This document shows, piece after piece, positions 45,076 through 54,390 of a stretch of DNA of 64,000 nt. This stretch comes from Myxococcales bacterium (lineage in GTDB: Bacteria; Myxococcota_A; Polyangia; Haliangiales; Haliangiaceae). Location: assembly GCA_016720595.1 (NCBI GenBank), contig JADKKI010000030.1, positions 1 to 64,000 on the forward strand. Reading direction: 5' to 3'. Each line of letters begins with the position of its first letter. Position 1 is the stretch's first letter. Both the position numbers and the translations under genes were made by a program. Below the pieces are notes generated by a model that was not told where the DNA came from, ran no database searches, and saw only the letters and a program-made list of their open reading frames with translations.

Positions 45076-46500
45076 TTAGACGACGGGGCGCGGTAGCGAC
45101 ACCGAGAAGCAAGCGCCTCGCTCCGGGTCCTTGCGGTAGCTGATCCTGCCGCCGCACATCTGCATCACATAGGCCGAGATCGCGAGGCCGAGGCCCGTGC
45201 CCTCGTGCGTGGTGCTCGCGAACGGCTCGAACATCGTGTCGGCGATCTCCGGCGCAACCCCGGGGCCGTCATCGGTGATCGAGAACACCACCTCGGTCTC
45301 GGACACGAGGATCTTGACGTCGACGGCGCCATCCGGCGGGGAGGCGTGCGCGGCGTTGCGGAGCAGGTTGACGAGGACCTGCAAGAACAGCGTCTCGGAC
45401 GCGTTGCACTCGACCTCGGGGATCGTCGGGATCCGCAGCGTGCATCGCTGGCGTACGTAGCCGCCGGCGAGCCTGGTCACGCGGTCCATCAGGCGGCGCA
45501 CCGGGACGGCCCGGAGCTTGACCTCGCCATCGCGGATGAACTTTCGCATCTGCACGAACAGCTCGACCGCTTCGTTGCCGGCGGAGTTGGCCTCCGCGAG
45601 CGCATCGCCGAGCTCCGGAGCATCGGTGCCCGCGAACGCGGTGACATCCGCCAGGGCACCGGAGAGCGTCTGCATCGTGGATGCGAGATCGTGCAAGAGC
45701 GCCGACGTCAGGGCCCCGACCGTGGCCTGACGCATCAGCTGATTCATCCGGGTCCCAGCGCCGAGGAGCTCGGGGAGCGGGGAGGTCCTCGCCTCGAGGA
45801 TGCCGCAGGCACGCTGTGCCCGATGGGCCATGTACTGAACGAGCTGCCGAGCGCTGTCGGTAACACCGCGGGCGCGGAGCCGGAGCTCTCCCTCGACATC
45901 GAGAGGAAGATCGACGTACCAGCCGGGGCCCTCCTTGGCCACGGCGCTGCCGGTGAACAGGTGCTCGCTGCCGTTGTCGCGCACGACCGTGCCACAGCCG
46001 GTCACACCCTCGACGGTGAGTGCGCGGCGCACGATCAGCTGCCCGAGCTCGAGCGGTGTGCGTGTGGTCGCGAGCTCGCCATCGAAGGTGCTGAGGCTGA
46101 GCGCATCCTCGACCGAGGCGAACAGTCGGCGCGCGAGCTCCCGCTGTTCGAGCGCGCGCTTGACCACGACCTCGATCTCGTCGTGCCAGGGCTTGCCCAC
46201 CTTGTAGGGGGCGTCCGGGGTCATCAGGGCGCGCTGGGCGCGCTCGTCGAGGTAGCCGGTGAGGAGCACGCGCACCGCATCACGCTGATGGACGCGCGCG
46301 AACTCGAGCACCTCGATGCCGTCGTGATCGGGCATCTTGAGATCTGAGATGATCACGTCGTACTGGTGCATGGAGAGCGCATCGAACGCCTCTCCACCGG
46401 AGCTGACCGCCTCCACGCGATAGGTCTGGGACAGCTCGTCGACCAGCGCCTCTCGGACGTGATCATCGTCGTCGACGACCAGGATGCGTGCAGTCTTCAT
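45076..46500 (-). CDS. Receiver-first histidine kinase (REC-sensor-DHp-ATPase)
   Basis: The product has 474 residues. A receiver (RILVVDDDDHVREALVDELS, Asp in VIISDLKMPDHDG, YKVGKPWHDE) is followed by a GAF-like region (about 140-235), a DHp helix with His in SALLHDLASTMQTL and a HATPase domain (NLLRNAAHASPPDG, DDGPGVAPEI, GTGLGLAISAYV). It overlaps the upstream PAS/DHp gene by four bases. That partner has no ATPase domain, so this protein may supply the catalytic half or act on it in trans. Lying divergent from flgB, the pair may regulate motility. Confidence 0.88.
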   Translation of the reverse strand: MKTARILVVDDDDHVREALVDELSQTYRVEAVSSGGEAFDALSMHQYDVIISDLKMPDHDGIEVLEFARVHQRDAVRVLLTGYLDERAQRALMTPDAPYKVGKPWHDEIEVVVKRALEQRELARRLFASVEDALSLSTFDGELATTRTPLELGQLIVRRALTVEGVTGCGTVVRDNGSEHLFTGSAVAKEGPGWYVDLPLDVEGELRLRARGVTDSARQLVQYMAHRAQRACGILEARTSPLPELLGAGTRMNQLMRQATVGALTSALLHDLASTMQTLSGALADVTAFAGTDAPELGDALAEANSAGNEAVELFVQMRKFIRDGEVKLRAVPVRRLMDRVTRLAGGYVRQRCTLRIPTIPEVECNASETLFLQVLVNLLRNAAHASPPDGAVDVKILVSETEVVFSITDDGPGVAPEIADTMFEPFASTTHEGTGLGLAISAYVMQMCGGRISYRKDPERGACFSVSLPRPVV

Positions 46501-47297
46501 ACGGATTCTTTCGTGGGGATGTCATCGAGGCGGTCTGCGAACGTCGTCAGCACACTGGCGAGCTCGGGAGGCAGCTCGGTGCGGCTTCCGATCTGATCGA
46601 CCGCGTTGGCGCGGCTGGCGGAGACGATGGCAGCGACGTTGGATTCGATCCGGCGGGCGATCTGATCGATCCGCGGGAGGAGGTGCTCGAGCTCCGGGCG
46701 AACCTCCGGCGGGAGCTTCGCGACGATCTGCTTGAGGCGGCGGACCGTGCTGGCGAGCGCGCCGACCGGATTGTTCAGGTGATGGGCGATGCCGGCGACG
46801 AGCTCGCCCATGGCGGCGCGCCACGCGAGCATCGCGATTTCGTGGTTGCGATTCTCGAGCTCGGCCTTGGTCTCGGTGAGCTGGGCGTGTGCGCGTTCGA
46901 GCTCCGCATGTGCGGTGAACAGCGCCGAGTGCTTGGCCATGACCTCGCACTCCAGGAGCCGGCGCTCGGAGGTATCCCGCGCCATGTAGGCGGCGAGCTC
47001 ACCATGCTCGAGAGTCTCGATGTGAGCGACCTGCATCGTGACGTAGACCGGATAGTCGTCGCCGCCCCGCAGGACGAGATCTTCGTAGCGGCCGGGTTGG
47101 GTGATGTCGCGCTCGGGGTCGAGGACCAGGTCCGAGAGGTGCACGCCGAGGAGCGCATCCGTGGCGACCGAGAGCATATCGGCGGCGCGCACATTCGCCG
47201 ACACGACACATCCCGTGGCGCGGTCGACGATGAACGCCGCATCCGGGCTCGTCTCGAAGAGCAGCCCGAACACCGCATGCGCGATCCTATCCGTCAC
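46497..47297 (-). CDS. PAS-DHp protein without a kinase ATPase domain
   Basis: This 266-residue protein has a PAS domain (HAVFGLLFETSPDAAFIVDR, VYVTMQVAHIETLEH), a coiled coil and a dimerisation/His-phosphotransfer helix pair with the H-box ELVAGIAHHLNNPVGALAST. It then ends (LPPELASVLTTFADRLDDIP) where a HATPase domain would start; none is present. It could act as a His-containing phosphotransfer/dimerisation partner for the coupled REC-kinase downstream, or as a PAS ligand sensor. The stop overlaps the partner start (ATGA). Confidence 0.85.
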   Translation of the reverse strand: MTDRIAHAVFGLLFETSPDAAFIVDRATGCVVSANVRAADMLSVATDALLGVHLSDLVLDPERDITQPGRYEDLVLRGGDDYPVYVTMQVAHIETLEHGELAAYMARDTSERRLLECEVMAKHSALFTAHAELERAHAQLTETKAELENRNHEIAMLAWRAAMGELVAGIAHHLNNPVGALASTVRRLKQIVAKLPPEVRPELEHLLPRIDQIARRIESNVAAIVSASRANAVDQIGSRTELPPELASVLTTFADRLDDIPTKESV

Positions 47298-47390
47298 AAG
47301 AGCGTCTTCGGCCAGTTCGCCGACCCGTCAAGGTTGCCGACGATCGTGATCGGCCCTTCGCCAACTCCGCATCCGTCCTGGGATCTCGAT

Positions 47391-47406
47391 CGGCCCGGCG
47401 CTTGCT
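47391..47406 (+). promoter_or_regulatory. Sigma-54-like -24/-12 element before flgB
   Basis: CGGCCCGGCGCTTGCT matches the TGGCACG-N4-TTGCW consensus with exact GG-GC spacing and two mismatches. The -12 GC lies only 14 bases before the GTG at 47419, so a transcript from it would have almost no leader. Confidence 0.35.
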
Positions 47407-47418
47407 GGAACCCAGCTC

Positions 47419-47795
47419 GTGCCCGTGGACCTCTCGACCGTCGATACGCTGCAAGCAGCGCTGACGTTCCATCGCGAGCGCCACACGGTCCTCGCGGGCA
47501 ATGTGGCGAACCTGGATACACCGGGCTATCGGCCGGTGGATCTCACGCGCAACACGGCGGGGATGCCCAGAGTCTCGCGGTCACCTCGGAAGGCCACATC
47601 GCCACTGCGACGACGACCAACGTCGTCACCTCGTTCGATGACGGCGGGGCGATGCAGAGCGCCGATGGCAACGCGGTCTCGATGGAGCGCGAGCTCGCGA
47701 AGATCGATGCCAACCGGACCCGCTATGCCGCGTCCTCGGAGCTGGTGACTCGCCGGCTCGCGCTGCTTCGCTACGCCGCAGGAGACGGCACCTGA
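47419..47795 (+). CDS. flgB: Flagellar rod protein FlgB, frameshifted
   Basis: FlgB is a proximal-rod subunit. The start is GTG 47419 (MPVDLSTVDTLQAAL) or GTG 47425. The sequence AGNVANLDTPGYRPVDL is the family signature. At the G-run 47559-47562 the frame breaks: one added G rejoins it as GDAQSLAVTSEGHIATATT and then DGNAVSMERELAKIDANR and YAASSELVTRRLALLRYA, the usual FlgB C-terminus. With the correction the protein has ~125 residues, normal length. A homopolymer sequencing error is likely, but real decay cannot be excluded. The stop is shared with the flgC start (TGATG). Confidence 0.82.
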
Positions 47796-48229
47796 TGTCG
47801 ACCACCGATTTCTTCACCGCCATGGAAGTCTCCGCGTCGGGTCTCTCGGCCCAGCGCACCCGGATGAACGTCGCCTCGTCGAACCTGGCGAACGCGCAGA
47901 CCACCGAGGCCGCCGGTGGCGGTCCGTACAAGCGCCGCGATGTGGTGCTGTCGTCCGTCGACGTGCCGGCCGCACAGGGCACCGAGTTCGCCTCGGCCGT
48001 GAAGGGCGTGGCGGTCACCCAGATCTCGCAGGATGCGGGCCCCCCGCGGCTCGAATACGACCCCGGCCATCCCAAGGCGAACGCCCAGGGCTACGTGGCC
48101 TACCCGAACGTCAACCCCGTCGAGGAGATGGTCGACATGATCACCGCCTCGCGTGCCTACGAGGCGGGCATCACCGCGATGTCGACGGCCGTCAACATGG
48201 CCGAGCGCGCGCTGGGGATCGGTCGATGA
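47795..48229 (+). CDS. flgC: Flagellar rod protein FlgC
   Basis: This 144-residue proximal-rod protein has FFTAMEVSASGLSAQRTRMN, ASSNLANAQTTEAAGGGPY, PGHPKANAQGYVAYPNVNPV and EEMVDMITASRAYEAGITAM, all standard for FlgC. It polymerises with FlgB and FliE above the MS-ring. Start and stop overlap flgB and fliE, showing one operon. Confidence 0.97.
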   Translation: MSTTDFFTAMEVSASGLSAQRTRMNVASSNLANAQTTEAAGGGPYKRRDVVLSSVDVPAAQGTEFASAVKGVAVTQISQDAGPPRLEYDPGHPKANAQGYVAYPNVNPVEEMVDMITASRAYEAGITAMSTAVNMAERALGIGR

Positions 48230-48516
48230 GCATCGCGCCCGTCAACATCGCACCGCCGAGCATCACGCCCGTCGAGCACACCCCGACGAAGCAGGGCGAC
48301 CTGGGCGACGTGTTCGCGCACGCCCTGACCGAGGCGAGCAATCAAGAGAAGGCGGCCACCAGCGCCGCCGAGCGGTTCGCCAAGGGCGATCCGACGATGG
48401 GCATTCACGAGGTGATGATCGCGTCGGAGAAAGCCAACATCGAGGTTCGCTACGCGACGACGCTGAAGAACAAGGCGATCGAAGCGTATCGCGAGCTGAT
48501 GAATACGCAGGTCTAG
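48226..48516 (+). CDS. fliE: Flagellar hook-basal body protein FliE
   Basis: This 96-residue protein has the FliE pattern: a short polar N-terminus, FAHALTEASNQEKAATSAAE, DPTMGIHEVMIASEKANIEV and the C-terminal helix KNKAIEAYRELMNTQV. FliE joins the MS-ring to the rod. It overlaps flgC by four bases, and fliF follows after seven bases. Confidence 0.93.
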   Translation: MSIAPVNIAPPSITPVEHTPTKQGDLGDVFAHALTEASNQEKAATSAAERFAKGDPTMGIHEVMIASEKANIEVRYATTLKNKAIEAYRELMNTQV

Positions 48517-48523
48517 GTAAGTC

Positions 48524-50122
48524 ATGGCCGATCCCAACTCCAGCGGTCCACTTGCGGTCCTCGCGCAGCTCAAGCAGCTGTGGGACAAGCAGTCCAAGGG
48601 ACGCCGGTCGCTCGCGATCGCGGTGCTCCTGGGCGTGATCGCCGTCATCGGTGTGACGACGTTCGCGAACCGCACCGAGGCCTTCGTCGCGATCGCCGAT
48701 GGCGCCTCACCGGATGACACGCAGGAGCTCTACGCGGCCCTCGAGGCACGCGGGATCTCGGCGCGGATCAAGGACGGCAAGATCGAGGTCGCGAAGGGCG
48801 AGGTCGAGGCCGCACGCGCGGTCGCCGCGGCCGCAGGCCTTCCGCGCAGCGGCAAGGGCTTCGAGCTATTCGACGGGTCGAACCTCGGCCAATCGAGCTT
48901 CGCCGAGCAGGTCAACTATCGGCGCGCGCTGCAGGGCGAGCTGTCTCGCAGCATCACCGCGATGGCGCAGGTGCAGGGCGCGCGCGTCCACATCGCGCTC
49001 GGCCGGCGCTCCGTGTTCAAGGATCAGGCCGAGAAGCCGACCGCCTCGGTGGCGCTTCACCTCCACCCGGGTCAGACGCTCAGCTCCGAGCAGGTGCGCG
49101 GCGTGCGACAGCTGGTCGCGGCGAGCATCGAAGGGCTGCTCCCGGATGCTGTCGTCGTCGTCGACAATCACGGCAACCTGCTCGACGCCTCGTCGCCCAC
49201 CACGGGCGACGGACGGGCCTCGATCGAGCGCTCCGTCGCCACCCGCGTGCGGACGATGCTCGAGCGCGTGGTCGGTGAGGGCAAGGTCTCGGTCGTCGCC
49301 ACCGCGAGCGTCGACGAGCGCAAGGTCAGCGAGACCCAGGAGCTCTACGACAACCAGAACCCCGCGGTGCGCAGCGAATCGCGCACCGTCGACGGCGCCG
49401 ACCCTTCGGGCGGTGTCGGCGGCGTCGCGGGCACCCGCGGCAATCTCCCGGGCGCACCGGCCGCGGCTCCGACGCCCGCAGGCACCGCGCCGGCAGGCCG
49501 CCTGCAGGAGACCAAGAACTACGAGATCAGCCGCACCGTGCGGCAGACCACCAAGCCGGACGTGCAGCTCCAGAAGCTCCAGCTCGCGGTCGTCGTCGAC
49601 TACAAGACCGGCGCGGACGGCAAGCCCGTGGCCAGGACGGACAAGGAGCTCGCCGAGCTCACCGCGCTCGCGCGTCAAGCCGCTGGCATCGATGATGCGC
49701 GCGGCGACAAGATCGAGGTGGCCTCGATTCCGTTCGCGCCGGAGCCGGAAGGTGCTGCGGATCCGACGGCGGTCGCGGCCTCGGCCGGTGGCCTCCCACT
49801 GATCCCGATCGCCATCGGCGGCGGTGGACTCCTGCTCCTGATCATCATCGCCGCCATCGTCATGAAGAAGCGGGCGTCGAAGAGGACGGCCAACCGGCCG
49901 CTCTCGCTCGCGCTGCCCGCCCCGGTCTCCGAGCTCGAGCGTGTGCTCGAGGCGCGACCCTCCAACGATCTCGCGGCTGGTGCAACCCAGTCGGGGTTGC
50001 CGGCTGGACGCCCGATCCGCGAGCGCGTGCTCGACCAGGTACGCGGTGACGCCGAGCGCGCCGCCGAGGTCCTGACGGCCTGGTTGTCCGAGATTCCTGC
50101 CACCAAGGGAGCCAAGTCGTGA
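48524..50122 (+). CDS. fliF: Flagellar MS-ring protein FliF
   Basis: This 532-residue MS-ring protein has a first membrane helix (SLAIAVLLGVIAVIGVTTFA), ring-building motifs (LEARGISARIKDGKIEVAKG, GFELFDGSNLGQSSFAEQVN, YRRALQGELSRSITAM, RVHIALGRRSVFKDQ) and a second membrane helix (LPLIPIAIGGGGLLLLIIIA). Its C-terminal tail binds FliG (PIRERVLDQVRGDAERAAEV). Length is normal. The stop overlaps the fliG start. Confidence 0.97.
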   Translation: MADPNSSGPLAVLAQLKQLWDKQSKGRRSLAIAVLLGVIAVIGVTTFANRTEAFVAIADGASPDDTQELYAALEARGISARIKDGKIEVAKGEVEAARAVAAAAGLPRSGKGFELFDGSNLGQSSFAEQVNYRRALQGELSRSITAMAQVQGARVHIALGRRSVFKDQAEKPTASVALHLHPGQTLSSEQVRGVRQLVAASIEGLLPDAVVVVDNHGNLLDASSPTTGDGRASIERSVATRVRTMLERVVGEGKVSVVATASVDERKVSETQELYDNQNPAVRSESRTVDGADPSGGVGGVAGTRGNLPGAPAAAPTPAGTAPAGRLQETKNYEISRTVRQTTKPDVQLQKLQLAVVVDYKTGADGKPVARTDKELAELTALARQAAGIDDARGDKIEVASIPFAPEPEGAADPTAVAASAGGLPLIPIAIGGGGLLLLIIIAAIVMKKRASKRTANRPLSLALPAPVSELERVLEARPSNDLAAGATQSGLPAGRPIRERVLDQVRGDAERAAEVLTAWLSEIPATKGAKS

Positions 50123-51138
50123 GCACTGCCGCCGCCGTCCCCGGTCGTCTCCTTGGCCCTCAGAAGGCCGCGATCGCGCTGCTCTCCCTCGACGAGGATC
50201 TCGCCTCCAAGGTCCTGTCCCTGATGGCGGAGCAGGACGTTCGCCGGCTGGTGGACGCCGTCGACCAGCTCGATGACATCGGTGGTGACATCATCACCAC
50301 CGTGCTCGAGGAGCTCGAGCGCGGGCTGACCAGCCCCCTCGCGATGGTGCGATCGGGCGGAACCAAGTACGTGCGTAAGCTCGCCGACAAGGCGTTCGGG
50401 ACGGAGAAGGCGCAGCGGATGTTCGGCGTGCCTGCCCTCCCGTCAGAGCCGCTGCAACTGCTGCGGACCGCACGCGTCAACTCGCTCGCGCAGCTCCTCA
50501 CCGAGGAGCACCCGCAGATCGCCGCCGTGGTCATCACGCAGCTCCAGCCGAGCCTCGCGGCCAAGCTGTTCGCCGAGATGCCGCCGGAGGTCGCTGCTGA
50601 TCTCGCCGCGCGGATCGCGGATCTCGAGGAGATCCCCGAGCACGCGGTCGCCGAGGCCTCCGAGAGCCTGGTGCGCGCGCTCGAGGCCGCGGGCGGGCTC
50701 GCCACGTCCGATCAGCGCGCCGAGTTCGATGGGCTCGCGTTCAGCGCCTCCGTAGTCAACGAGATGACGGCGGAGGCCGGTGACGACCTGCTCGGCCGCG
50801 TGGCCGAGGCCGACGAGAAGGTCGCCACCCGGATTCGCGAGGCGATGTTCACCTTCGAGGACCTCGACAGGATCGCTGCTCGCGAGATGGGCCAGCTGCT
50901 GCGCTCGGTGCAAAGCGAGGTGCTCGTCACCGCGCTGCAGACCGCCGCGCCTTCGCTGCGCGACCACTTCCTCTCCTCGCTGTCGCAGCGCGCGGCTGCC
51001 ACGCTCCGCGACGACCTCTCGGCCGCGACCCCGAAGCGGCTGTCCGAGGTGGAGAACGCACAGCGCGAGATCATCGAGGCCGCGATGAAGCTCGCCGGCG
51101 AAGGCAAGCTCACGCTCCCCGCGCGAGGTAGCGAGTGA
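50119..51138 (+). CDS. fliG: Flagellar motor switch protein FliG
   Basis: This 339-residue rotor protein starts at GTG 50119 within the fliF stop. The N-terminal domain (GPQKAAIALLSLDEDLASKV), the ARM repeat with EEHPQIAAVVITQL, and the C-terminal torque domain (FEDLDRIAAREMGQLLRSVQ, SLSQRAAATLRDDLSAATPK) are present. It links the MS-ring to FliM and touches the MotA loop. Confidence 0.97.
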   Translation: MSTAAAVPGRLLGPQKAAIALLSLDEDLASKVLSLMAEQDVRRLVDAVDQLDDIGGDIITTVLEELERGLTSPLAMVRSGGTKYVRKLADKAFGTEKAQRMFGVPALPSEPLQLLRTARVNSLAQLLTEEHPQIAAVVITQLQPSLAAKLFAEMPPEVAADLAARIADLEEIPEHAVAEASESLVRALEAAGGLATSDQRAEFDGLAFSASVVNEMTAEAGDDLLGRVAEADEKVATRIREAMFTFEDLDRIAAREMGQLLRSVQSEVLVTALQTAAPSLRDHFLSSLSQRAAATLRDDLSAATPKRLSEVENAQREIIEAAMKLAGEGKLTLPARGSE

Positions 51139-51747
51139 GCGAGATCCGTCCGTTCCTGTTCGGCACCGCCGCGGCATCGTCAGTGCGAGCGTTCGGCGCA
51201 GCCCTGGCAGTGGTGGAGACCCCACCGGGCACCTCGCCGTGGTCGCCGCGACCGGGCACGGATCCGGAGCCGTCGCTCCCGGCCATCGATGTCACGGCGC
51301 TGCGCGAGGAGGCGGCGGCGCAGGGTCGCGAGGACGGCCTGCGCGAGACTGCCACGCTTCGCGCTCGGCTCCAGCAGATGATCTATAGCCTCGCGGACGC
51401 GGAGCTCGAGGCCAGCCGCGGTCCGCGCGCGCCTGATCGCCGAGGCCGCAGCGACGGTGGTCGACGCGTGGGTGGGCGGCAAGAGCGTCGCCGAGAAGTT
51501 CCTCCCGATCATCCGCGCGTGGCAGACCCGCAGCAACGAGCCCGCCACGGCGTTCGTGCACCCGAGCGAGGTCGACGCCGTGCGGGCCGCACTCGGAGAG
51601 GCCACGATGACCGTCTCCGCCGATCCGGCGCTCGCCGTGGGTACGATGCGCGTGAGCAGCGCGGGTCTCGAGTTGACGCACTCGTGGGAGCAGCGGCTCG
51701 CGGAGCTTCGCGAGGCGATCGTCACCGCGATCGAGGTGTCCGCGTGA
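51135..51747 (+). CDS. fliH: Flagellar export protein FliH, frameshifted
   Basis: FliH holds the export ATPase FliI inactive and docks it at the gate. From GTG 51135 the frame reads MSEIRPFLFGTAAAS, with a helical ALREEAAAQGREDGLRETAT as expected. At about 51421, CGCGGTCC breaks the frame. Removing one G continues as ARLIAEAAATVVDAWVGG and then KSVAEKFLPIIRAW, FVHPSEVDAVRAALGEATM and LELTHSWEQRLAELREAI, a proper FliH C-terminus. The corrected length is ~203. As it stands, only a fused N-terminal product could form. Confidence 0.78.
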
Positions 51748-53051
51748 CCTCGTTCGCGTCACTCACCAGCCTGGTTCATGGCTGGACCGCGCCGCAGCCG
51801 CTTGGCGCGGTGGTCGAGGTGGCGGGCACGCTGATCCAGATCTCGATGACCGGCGTCACGCTCGGCGATGTGGTGGTAGTGGAGACGACGGATGGTCAGA
51901 TCATGTGCGAGGTCGTCGGGTTTCGGGGCCAGACCCTGCTCGCGCTGCCCCTGCAGCCCGCCCGAAGGATCGCGCCCGGCGCGGTGGTCCGGCTGCGCGG
52001 TGCGATGGCCGAGCTCGCCGTGGGCGATGCGCTGATCGGCCGGCTGATCGATCCGTTTGGCAACCCGCTCGATGGCCAGCCGGCCCCACGCTGTGGTGCG
52101 CGGATTCGCCTCGATGGTGGCGCATTACCGATCGAGCAGCGTGCCGAGGTCGACGAGCGGTTCGATACCGGCGTACGCGTGATCGATGCGCTCCTCACCT
52201 GTGGTCGCGGGCAGCGGATCGGCATCTTCGCCGGTGCCGGCTGCGGCAAGAGCGTCCTCGTCGAGCAGATCGCCAGTCAGGCCGACGCCGACGTGATCGT
52301 CGTCGGGCTGGTGGGCGAGCGTGGCCGCGAGGTCCGCGAGCTGATGACCAGCCCGCGTCGCGACCGGATGGTGATGGTGGCGGCCACGGCCGATCGTTCG
52401 CCGCTCGAGCGCATCCGTGGCGCGCTCGCCGCGACGGCGATCGCCGAGTACTTTCGTGACCGCGGCAAGAACGTGCTGCTGGTCCTCGACTCTCTGACGC
52501 GGTTCGCGATGGCGCTCCGCGAGCTCGGGCTGGCGCTGGGCGAGCCGCCCGCGACCAAGGGCTACCCGCCGAGCGTGTTCGCCACACTGCCGCGCCTCCT
52601 CGAGCGATGTGCGCCGCGGGCCGGCGGCGGTGCGATCACCGGGTTCTACACGGTCCTCGTCGAAGGTGATGACCTCTCGGATCCGGTCGCCGACTCCGCG
52701 CGGTCTCTGCTCGATGCCCACATCGTGCTGTCGCGCGACCTCGCCGGGCGTGGCCACTTCCCGGCGGTCGACGTGCTGTCGAGTGCCTCGCGTGTGGCGC
52801 GCAAGGTTGCCTCGGCCACCGTGATGTCGCTGGCGACCAAGTCCCGCGAACAACTCGCGCGTCGGCGTCAGGCCGCCGAGCTCCAGGCGCTCGGTGCCTA
52901 CACGATCGGCGCGAACCCAGTCCTCGATAACGCGCTCGCGATCGGCGAGCGCATCGATGCGTGGTCGCGGCAGCCGCCGCACGAACCATCTCAGTATGAA
53001 GTGACCGTGCGCGGCCTCGCCGCGGCGGTCGGAGAGGAGATCATCTCGTGA
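51744..53051 (+). CDS. fliI: Flagellar export ATPase FliI
   Basis: The 435-residue ATPase of flagellar type III export starts at GTG 51744 in the fliH stop. It shows Walker A IFAGAGCGKSVL, VGLVGERGREVREL, Walker B NVLLVLDSLTRFAMALREL, LALGEPPATKGYPPSVFATL and YTVLVEGDDLSDPVADSARS. Residues are standard for the F1-beta-like family. It works with FliH and FliJ. Confidence 0.97.
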   Translation: MTSFASLTSLVHGWTAPQPLGAVVEVAGTLIQISMTGVTLGDVVVVETTDGQIMCEVVGFRGQTLLALPLQPARRIAPGAVVRLRGAMAELAVGDALIGRLIDPFGNPLDGQPAPRCGARIRLDGGALPIEQRAEVDERFDTGVRVIDALLTCGRGQRIGIFAGAGCGKSVLVEQIASQADADVIVVGLVGERGREVRELMTSPRRDRMVMVAATADRSPLERIRGALAATAIAEYFRDRGKNVLLVLDSLTRFAMALRELGLALGEPPATKGYPPSVFATLPRLLERCAPRAGGGAITGFYTVLVEGDDLSDPVADSARSLLDAHIVLSRDLAGRGHFPAVDVLSSASRVARKVASATVMSLATKSREQLARRRQAAELQALGAYTIGANPVLDNALAIGERIDAWSRQPPHEPSQYEVTVRGLAAAVGEEIIS

Positions 53052-53479
53052 CCATCCGCCCCCGTGCTATCCGCGCCCTGCGAGATGTTCGCATGCGCCT
53101 CCGCGATGCCGCCGCGGCATCCCATGCGACGGCGAGCGCCGCGCGTGACACCTCGCACCTCGCCCTGGTGAGTCAACGGGAGTCGCTGGACGACTTCCTC
53201 GACGAGGCGAGCGAGATGCTCGCCGCTGCGAGCAACGTCCACGACCTGTGCTCGGTTGGGGACATCACGGGCGAGTTCGAGCTCGAGGTCGCCGACGCCA
53301 GCGCGCGTCACGACGAGGCGGTCGCCGCCGTCGCGATCTCCGCAGACCACCTGCGTGACAGGTCTCGCCAGCTGCGCCGCGCCGAGAAGATGGTCGAGCG
53401 CGTGGATCTCGATCGCGCGCGCGTCGATGCCCGCGGCGAGCAGCGGATGAATGACGATCTCTCGACGAGGCGGCGATGA
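53048..53479 (+). CDS. fliJ: Flagellar export chaperone FliJ
   Basis: This 143-residue protein is almost entirely alpha-helical coiled coil (IRALRDVRMRLRDAAAASHA, VSQRESLDDFLDEASEM, LRRAEKMVERVDLDRARVDA, EQRMNDDLSTRRR). FliJ sequences are poorly conserved; length, helical content and position directly after fliI with a four-base overlap support the call. It would fit into the FliI ring like a stalk. Confidence 0.82.
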   Translation: MTIRPRAIRALRDVRMRLRDAAAASHATASAARDTSHLALVSQRESLDDFLDEASEMLAAASNVHDLCSVGDITGEFELEVADASARHDEAVAAVAISADHLRDRSRQLRRAEKMVERVDLDRARVDARGEQRMNDDLSTRRR

Positions 53480-54390
53480 GCGCGCTCCTCGCTCTGGCCC
53501 CCTTCGAGCGCGAGCCCGCGGAGCGTGAGGTTCGCCCGCGTCCGCTCGCCGCGCACGACGAGCGCTCGTTCCACCACGAGATCGAGCATGCGCGGCGCGA
53601 GCCTGCGAAGCGCGCGGCCCCCCGCGCGGCGTCGCGCCCGGAGCAGCGCAAGCCGCGCCCAGAGGATGCGGCCGCGCCGTCTCCCGATGGGACCGCGCGT
53701 CCCGCGATCGAGGTGAAGCGTGAGGTCGCGGATGTGGCCAAGGCCGTCACGTTCTCGGCGGTGGGTGAGACCACGGGGTCGAATCTCGATGCCCTGATCG
53801 ACCAGTCGGCGTCGGCCGCGGCCACGCAGGTCGCAACCAGCGCCACCGATCCGGATGCGACGCCCCCGCTGAGCCCTCTCGAGCAGGCGGTGCACGATCT
53901 CATCGAGCAGCTCCGTGATGGACGTGAGGACAACTCGTCCACCGGGGAATCGGGCGCCGACCCGGGCCACGGCGAGCCCCTGCCAGGCTCGTTCGGCGCA
54001 CTGGGCGCCCTCGCTCCGCTCGACGATCGCGATGGTGCCGCGCCGGCGCCGGTCGCCCCGACCGCTGCCGCCCGCGAGCTCGATCCGGAGCCGGCAGCAG
54101 CCGCCAATCCAAGCCACGTTCACCTCGTGATCGACGAGGCCGAACGGCTCGTGGTCACCGTGGCCGTGCGCGGCGATAGCGTGATCACGCACGTGCGCGG
54201 TGGCGACGAGGCCACGGCCGCAGCGCTCGCGCGCAACGCAGGCAGCCTCGACCACGCCATGCGCGCGCGGGGCCTGCAGCTCACCGAGTTCACGGCGAGC
54301 CGAGACGAGAGCTCGTCCGAACGATCCGATCAGCCGCGCCGCGAGCGCGAGCGGCCGCAACCCAAGTTCAATCTCGAGGAGACCCCATGA
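53476..54390 (+). CDS. fliK: Flagellar hook-length control protein FliK
   Basis: This 304-residue protein has a long low-complexity N-terminal two-thirds rich in Ala, Pro, Arg and Glu (EPAKRAAPRAASRPEQRK) and a compact C-terminal segment (SHVHLVIDEAERLVVTVAVR, MRARGLQLTEFTASRD) matching the FliK C-terminal domain. FliK measures hook length and switches export specificity. Position between fliJ and flgD and the overlaps on both sides support the call; sequence similarity is limited to the end. Confidence 0.82.
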   Translation: MSALLALAPFEREPAEREVRPRPLAAHDERSFHHEIEHARREPAKRAAPRAASRPEQRKPRPEDAAAPSPDGTARPAIEVKREVADVAKAVTFSAVGETTGSNLDALIDQSASAAATQVATSATDPDATPPLSPLEQAVHDLIEQLRDGREDNSSTGESGADPGHGEPLPGSFGALGALAPLDDRDGAAPAPVAPTAAARELDPEPAAAANPSHVHLVIDEAERLVVTVAVRGDSVITHVRGGDEATAAALARNAGSLDHAMRARGLQLTEFTASRDESSSERSDQPRRERERPQPKFNLEETP

